From assembly GCF_034262375.1 (NCBI RefSeq), contig NZ_CP139558.1, positions 620,001-684,000 on the forward strand: a DNA stretch of 64,000 nucleotides, given 5' to 3'. Origin of the DNA: Mucilaginibacter sabulilitoris. Its GTDB lineage: Bacteria > Bacteroidota > Bacteroidia > Sphingobacteriales > Sphingobacteriaceae. The position numbers and the translations under genes are program-made. Within the stretch, counting starts at the first letter, position 1. Every line of letters starts with the position of its first letter. Below, piece after piece: positions 60,655 to 64,000 of this stretch. The notes under the pieces are model-generated. The model searched no databases, was not told where the DNA came from, and worked only from the letters and a program-made list of their open reading frames with translations.

Positions 60655-61251
60655 ATGAGGAAAATTATTTTTGCTATTGCATTACTTTTCAGCGTTTTAG
60701 CTTCACAGGCTCAAACAACAAGTGTCACCAATACCACTACAGATAAAGCTCCCGACGAGCAGGAGGGTTTAGCCAAAACATATCTTTCACAAATTATGGG
60801 TGTTGCATTATCAGCAACCTCAAACATGAAACTTTTTCATTTTGTTTATGATTGGATTGGTACCCCATACCACTTTGGCGGTGAATCAAGAAGAGGGATA
60901 GACTGCTCGGCTTTTACTAAAGAATTATACAGCGAGGTTTTTAACCTGGATATTAAAAGAAGCTCACGTGATATTTTTAGTATGGTGAACCCTGTAGGGA
61001 GGGATGACCTGAAAGAAGGTGATTTGGTTTTCTTCAAAATTCACAGCCGCCGTATATCACATGTTGGTATTTATTTAGGCAACAACAGGTTTGCACATGC
61101 ATCATCAAAAGGTGTTGCCATCAGCAGCCTAGATGATAATTATTACAGCCGCTATTTTTACAAAGGCGGTCGTTTGCTGGCTTCGTTTAAAGACGAACTT
61201 ACCGGAGGCTCATCATCCTCGTCAGATGATGTTGATGAAAAAGAACAATAA
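60655..61251 (+). CDS. C40-family NlpC/P60 peptidase
   Basis: Secreted cysteine peptidase that cleaves peptidoglycan stem peptides. 198 residues with signal peptide (about 1-19, ending SQA-Q). NlpC/P60 core: nucleophile Cys in RRGIDCSAFTKEL (about 80-92), His in HSRRISHVGIYLGNNRFAH (about 123-141; the His of SHVGIYL is the base) and a third polar residue His in FAHASS. The C-terminus is a Ser/Asp-rich tail (SSSSSDDVDEKEQ). Probably acts in the periplasm; anchoring is not evident. Confidence 0.92.
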   Translation: MRKIIFAIALLFSVLASQAQTTSVTNTTTDKAPDEQEGLAKTYLSQIMGVALSATSNMKLFHFVYDWIGTPYHFGGESRRGIDCSAFTKELYSEVFNLDIKRSSRDIFSMVNPVGRDDLKEGDLVFFKIHSRRISHVGIYLGNNRFAHASSKGVAISSLDDNYYSRYFYKGGRLLASFKDELTGGSSSSSDDVDEKEQ

Positions 61252-61294
61252 TTAAGAAATTGAATTAAATAAGTAATTTAGTCCCGTCATATAC

Positions 61295-62485
61295 ATGAGG
61301 GGATTTTTTTTTACTATAAAATTATTCGTGCCCACAGCAATCGGCATGTTAATCTTTTTACAGGCTTGTGAAAGGCCTGTCCGGAGTAAGCAATTCGCCA
61401 CTCAACAAAAAAAACAGTTATCTCCGCAAAATCCACTCATAAAAGTTCCTGCCCCTGCTCATCACGATTCGCTTTGTGTAGCTGCCGTTGGCGATATTAT
61501 GATGGGTACATCATATCCCGATAGTACCACTCTGCCTCCTGATAGTGGTCGCAATAGTTTCAGGGCGGCCGCTGCCGAGTTAAAAACGGCCGATGTTGCG
61601 TTTGGCAACCTTGAAGGAGCCTTGCTTGATACCGGGGCGCCGGCACATTTTAAGCTGCACCAGCGGAGCAAATCGTACCTGTTCAGGATGCCTACTCATT
61701 ACGCCTCGGTTTTAAAAAATGCCGGGTTTAACGTGCTTAGTTTGGCAAATAACCATATTAATGATTTCGACGCTTTCGGTCGTAAAAGCACCACTAAAGC
61801 CTTGGATAGCCTGGGCATACATTACGCCGGGTTACAGGTAAAGCCGTCAACCGTGTTTGAGTTTAATGGTATCAAGTATGGCTTTTGCTCCTTTGCACCT
61901 AATGCTAATACCGTATCTATCCATGACCTCAAAGGAGCCGCACGCATCATAAGCGATCTGAAACAGCGCTGCAATGTTGTTATAGTATCATTTCATGGCG
62001 GAGGCGAAGGTGTTGATTTTGAACACGTACCCTTTACGGTTGAAACGTTCATTGGCGAAAAACGGGGCGATGTACATGCCTTTGCCCATAATGCTATTGA
62101 TGCCGGTGCCGATCTTATTTTAGGTAACGGCCCCCATGTTAATCGCGCATTAGAAATATATAAGAACCGGTTGATTGCCTATAGCCTGGGGAATTTTTGC
62201 ACGTATAAAAGCGTGAGCGTGATAGGCGTTTGCGGTATGGCACCCCTGCTAAAGGTTTATGTAAATAAAAAAGGTGAGTTTTTAAGCGGCCGTATTATAT
62301 CGTTCAGGCAGGCTCATGACAAGGGTTTGGTACGCGACACACTTAATCAGGCCTCGCGCCGTATCCGCATGCTAACCGAAACAGATTTCCCGGATGCCGG
62401 CCTAACTATTTCTGACAACGGCGACATTACTGCTGTTCCCCAATTTGAAAATTCATTTGCAAAAGTTATACAGCCTAAAGAATAA
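61295..62485 (+). CDS. CapA-family (poly-gamma-glutamate-type) lipoprotein
   Basis: 396 residues. Lipoprotein-like signal with LQAC near residue 25. The CapA/PGA_cap metallophosphatase-like fold shows CVAAVGDIMMG (about 61-71), FGNLEGAL, LANNHINDFDAFG (about 150-162), VSFHGGGEGVDFEH and GNGPHVNRALEIYKNRLIAYSLGNF (about 275-299, in part), the family's five metal-site blocks. In other bacteria relatives act in capsule export or envelope polymer handling; here no capsule genes are adjacent, so the role is open. It may be cotranscribed with the NlpC/P60 gene 43 bases upstream. Confidence 0.88.
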   Translation: MRGFFFTIKLFVPTAIGMLIFLQACERPVRSKQFATQQKKQLSPQNPLIKVPAPAHHDSLCVAAVGDIMMGTSYPDSTTLPPDSGRNSFRAAAAELKTADVAFGNLEGALLDTGAPAHFKLHQRSKSYLFRMPTHYASVLKNAGFNVLSLANNHINDFDAFGRKSTTKALDSLGIHYAGLQVKPSTVFEFNGIKYGFCSFAPNANTVSIHDLKGAARIISDLKQRCNVVIVSFHGGGEGVDFEHVPFTVETFIGEKRGDVHAFAHNAIDAGADLILGNGPHVNRALEIYKNRLIAYSLGNFCTYKSVSVIGVCGMAPLLKVYVNKKGEFLSGRIISFRQAHDKGLVRDTLNQASRRIRMLTETDFPDAGLTISDNGDITAVPQFENSFAKVIQPKE

Positions 62486-62559
62486 GCACCCTAAAAGCAT
62501 TAATTTGCACTTTAATAATTAATAACAACATTAACTCTTAAACAGACGTTCAGCAACGC

Positions 62560-64000
62560 ATGAATAAATATTTATTATCCATTACTGCCGCAGCATTCGC
62601 CCTCACCGCAAATGCGCAGCAAGGCCATACCTTAACCGAAAATGACTACGCACATGCGGAAAGTTTTATGAGTTACATTACCAGGCAATTGGTTGATCAT
62701 GACGAAGTGACCCCAAACTGGATGGCCGGCGATAAATTCTGGTACCGCGTTTTAACCGCTCAGGGAAGTGAATTTATTTTGGTTGATCCGGCTAAGAAAT
62801 CAAGGACCGCGGCTTTTGATCAGCAGAAACTGGCTGCGGCGTTATCAGCAGCAGCAGGTAAAACCTATTCGGGTAACCAGCTTCCTTTCACATCTATTGG
62901 CTTTTCTGCCGATGGTAAATCTGTTTCATTTATTGCCGATGGCAAATCATGGAAATGCGATTTAAAAACCTATCAGTGCACACCGGATAATGCTGTGGCG
63001 GACGCCTCCGGACATGAGGAATCTGGAAACAACGACAATGAAGTTTTTTCGCCTGATGGTAAACTTGCGGCATATATAAAAGATGATAACCTGTGGGTAC
63101 GTAATGTAGCTACCGGTCAGCAAACGCAGCTCACTACCGATGGAGAAAAAGACTTTGGCTATGCCACGGATAACGCCGGCTGGAAATCGTCTGACACCCC
63201 TATTCTGCGGTGGTCGCCCGATTCAAAAAAGATAGCCACGTTTAAGCAAGATCAACGTAAGGTTGGCGATATGTATTTGGTTACCACCAATGTTGGTCAC
63301 CCTACATTAAAAGCCTGGAAATATCCTTTACCAGGCGACAAAGAAATAGCCATGATCCAGCGTGTGATCATCAATGTTGACAATCCTAAAGTAATTAATA
63401 TACAAATTGCTCCCGACCCGCATCGGGCCACATTGAGTGATGATATTGCAAGCAGCGGAACTTTCGATGATGTAGACTGGAATGCTGATGCTTCCAAACT
63501 GGCCTTTGTTTCCACCTCGCGCGACCATAAACAGGAGAAGTTTCGAATTGCGGACGTTGCAACCGGCGCGGTACGCGAAGTTTTTGAAGAAACCGTACCA
63601 ACGCAATACGAGTCAGGCCAGGGAACCATCAACTGGAAATACCTTGCCAAAACAAATGAAATTATCTGGTTTTCGGAACGGGATAACTGGGGCCACCTTT
63701 ATCTTTACGATGTGCTTACCGGCAAGGTTAAAAACCAGATTACCAAAGGCAGCTGGGCGGTAACGCAATTGCTAAAAGTTGATGAAAAGAACAGGCAGAT
63801 ATACTTCCTGGCCGATGGCCGCGAACCGGGCAACCCATATTTTACGCACTTTTACAGGGTTGGGTTTGATGGCAAAAACCTCACCTTACTGACCCCTGAA
63901 GCCGGGACACATGAGATAACACTTTCGCCAACAAATAATTATTTTATTGATACCTATTCATCGCCTGATGTTGCTCCGGTTAGGGTGCTGCGTAGCATAA
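62560..64000 (+). CDS. S9-family prolyl peptidase (dipeptidyl-peptidase IV type), 3' end cut by window edge
   Basis: 480 codons are visible from ATG 62560; the frame runs off the right edge. Signal peptide (about 1-19, ending ANA-Q), then a repeat-blade beta-propeller of the DPP-IV N-terminal domain: SFMSYITRQL, FSPDGKLAAYIKDDNLWV (about 165-182), WSPDSKKIATFKQDQRKVGDMYL (about 220-242, in part) and YFTHFYRVGFDGKNLTLLTPEAG. The catalytic alpha/beta-hydrolase domain with Ser-Asp-His lies outside the window, so activity cannot be judged. Probably a periplasmic dipeptidase releasing X-Pro dipeptides. Confidence 0.85.
   Translation, partial: MNKYLLSITAAAFALTANAQQGHTLTENDYAHAESFMSYITRQLVDHDEVTPNWMAGDKFWYRVLTAQGSEFILVDPAKKSRTAAFDQQKLAAALSAAAGKTYSGNQLPFTSIGFSADGKSVSFIADGKSWKCDLKTYQCTPDNAVADASGHEESGNNDNEVFSPDGKLAAYIKDDNLWVRNVATGQQTQLTTDGEKDFGYATDNAGWKSSDTPILRWSPDSKKIATFKQDQRKVGDMYLVTTNVGHPTLKAWKYPLPGDKEIAMIQRVIINVDNPKVINIQIAPDPHRATLSDDIASSGTFDDVDWNADASKLAFVSTSRDHKQEKFRIADVATGAVREVFEETVPTQYESGQGTINWKYLAKTNEIIWFSERDNWGHLYLYDVLTGKVKNQITKGSWAVTQLLKVDEKNRQIYFLADGREPGNPYFTHFYRVGFDGKNLTLLTPEAGTHEITLSPTNNYFIDTYSSPDVAPVRVLRSI

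Noticed and set aside
1..64000. CRISPR arrays, rRNA, riboswitches, insertion sequences
   Set aside because: No regularly spaced repeats with spacers, rRNA sequence, known riboswitch core or transposase was recognised.

Overview
The window comes from a Bacteroidota chromosome, most likely family Sphingobacteriaceae and close to Mucilaginibacter or Pedobacter; the genus is a guess. Supporting signs are a SusC/SusD pair, TonB-dependent receptors with carboxypeptidase-like N-terminal domains, a PadR-PspC pair, ribosomal protein S16 with a long Ala/Glu tail, a YXWGXW-repeat protein, Bacteroidota promoter boxes (TAnnTTTG, sometimes with TTTG about 19 bases upstream) and a general lack of Shine-Dalgarno sequences. 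Coding is dense and mostly housekeeping. No rRNA, CRISPR array, phage or insertion sequence was found.

Layout. 1-6.4 kb: ftsH (cut by the left edge), rsfS, birA, a split DsbD system and pfkA. 6.4-8.8 kb: a four-PAS kinase-like protein without an ATPase domain and a deoxyribonucleotidase. 8.9-14.3 kb: the rpsP-rimM-trmD-rplS ribosomal cluster, interrupted by accessory genes and repeats. 14.3-15.0 kb: a repeat-filled gap. 15.0-19.6 kb: a phospholipid operon (CPBP protease, DUF2007, cdsA, psd), then dusB and apaG. 19.6-30.5 kb: YXWGXW protein, zinc peptidase, FAD oxidoreductase, HxlR/SDR pair, murF, recQ and an M14 peptidase. 30.6-40.7 kb: an outer-membrane TonB receptor, PspC/PadR and SusC/SusD. 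40.7-44.5 kb: DoxX, LD-carboxypeptidase, metG and tRNA-Arg(CCT). 44.7-52.7 kb: an accessory stretch rich in oxidoreductases, with an O-methyltransferase, an AraC regulator and an unknown Trp-rich protein. 52.8-56.1 kb: trpE-trpG-trpC behind a leader. 56.1-64 kb: a membrane protein, DinB, pyruvate dehydrogenase E2 and E1 alpha, NlpC/P60, CapA and a DPP-IV-type peptidase cut by the right edge.

The most informative non-coding find is a complete transcription attenuator ahead of trpE: a 22-codon leader ORF with two adjacent Trp codons, a good promoter, and a strong terminator hairpin just before trpE. The second is that many intergenic spaces are filled by a few families of dispersed repeats whose ends lie within a few bases of start or stop codons. 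One copy has become part of the trpG coding sequence.

Functions are read from motifs and family knowledge without database searches. I did not find a convincing new multi-gene system; the strongest unusual signals are regulatory and repeat-related.
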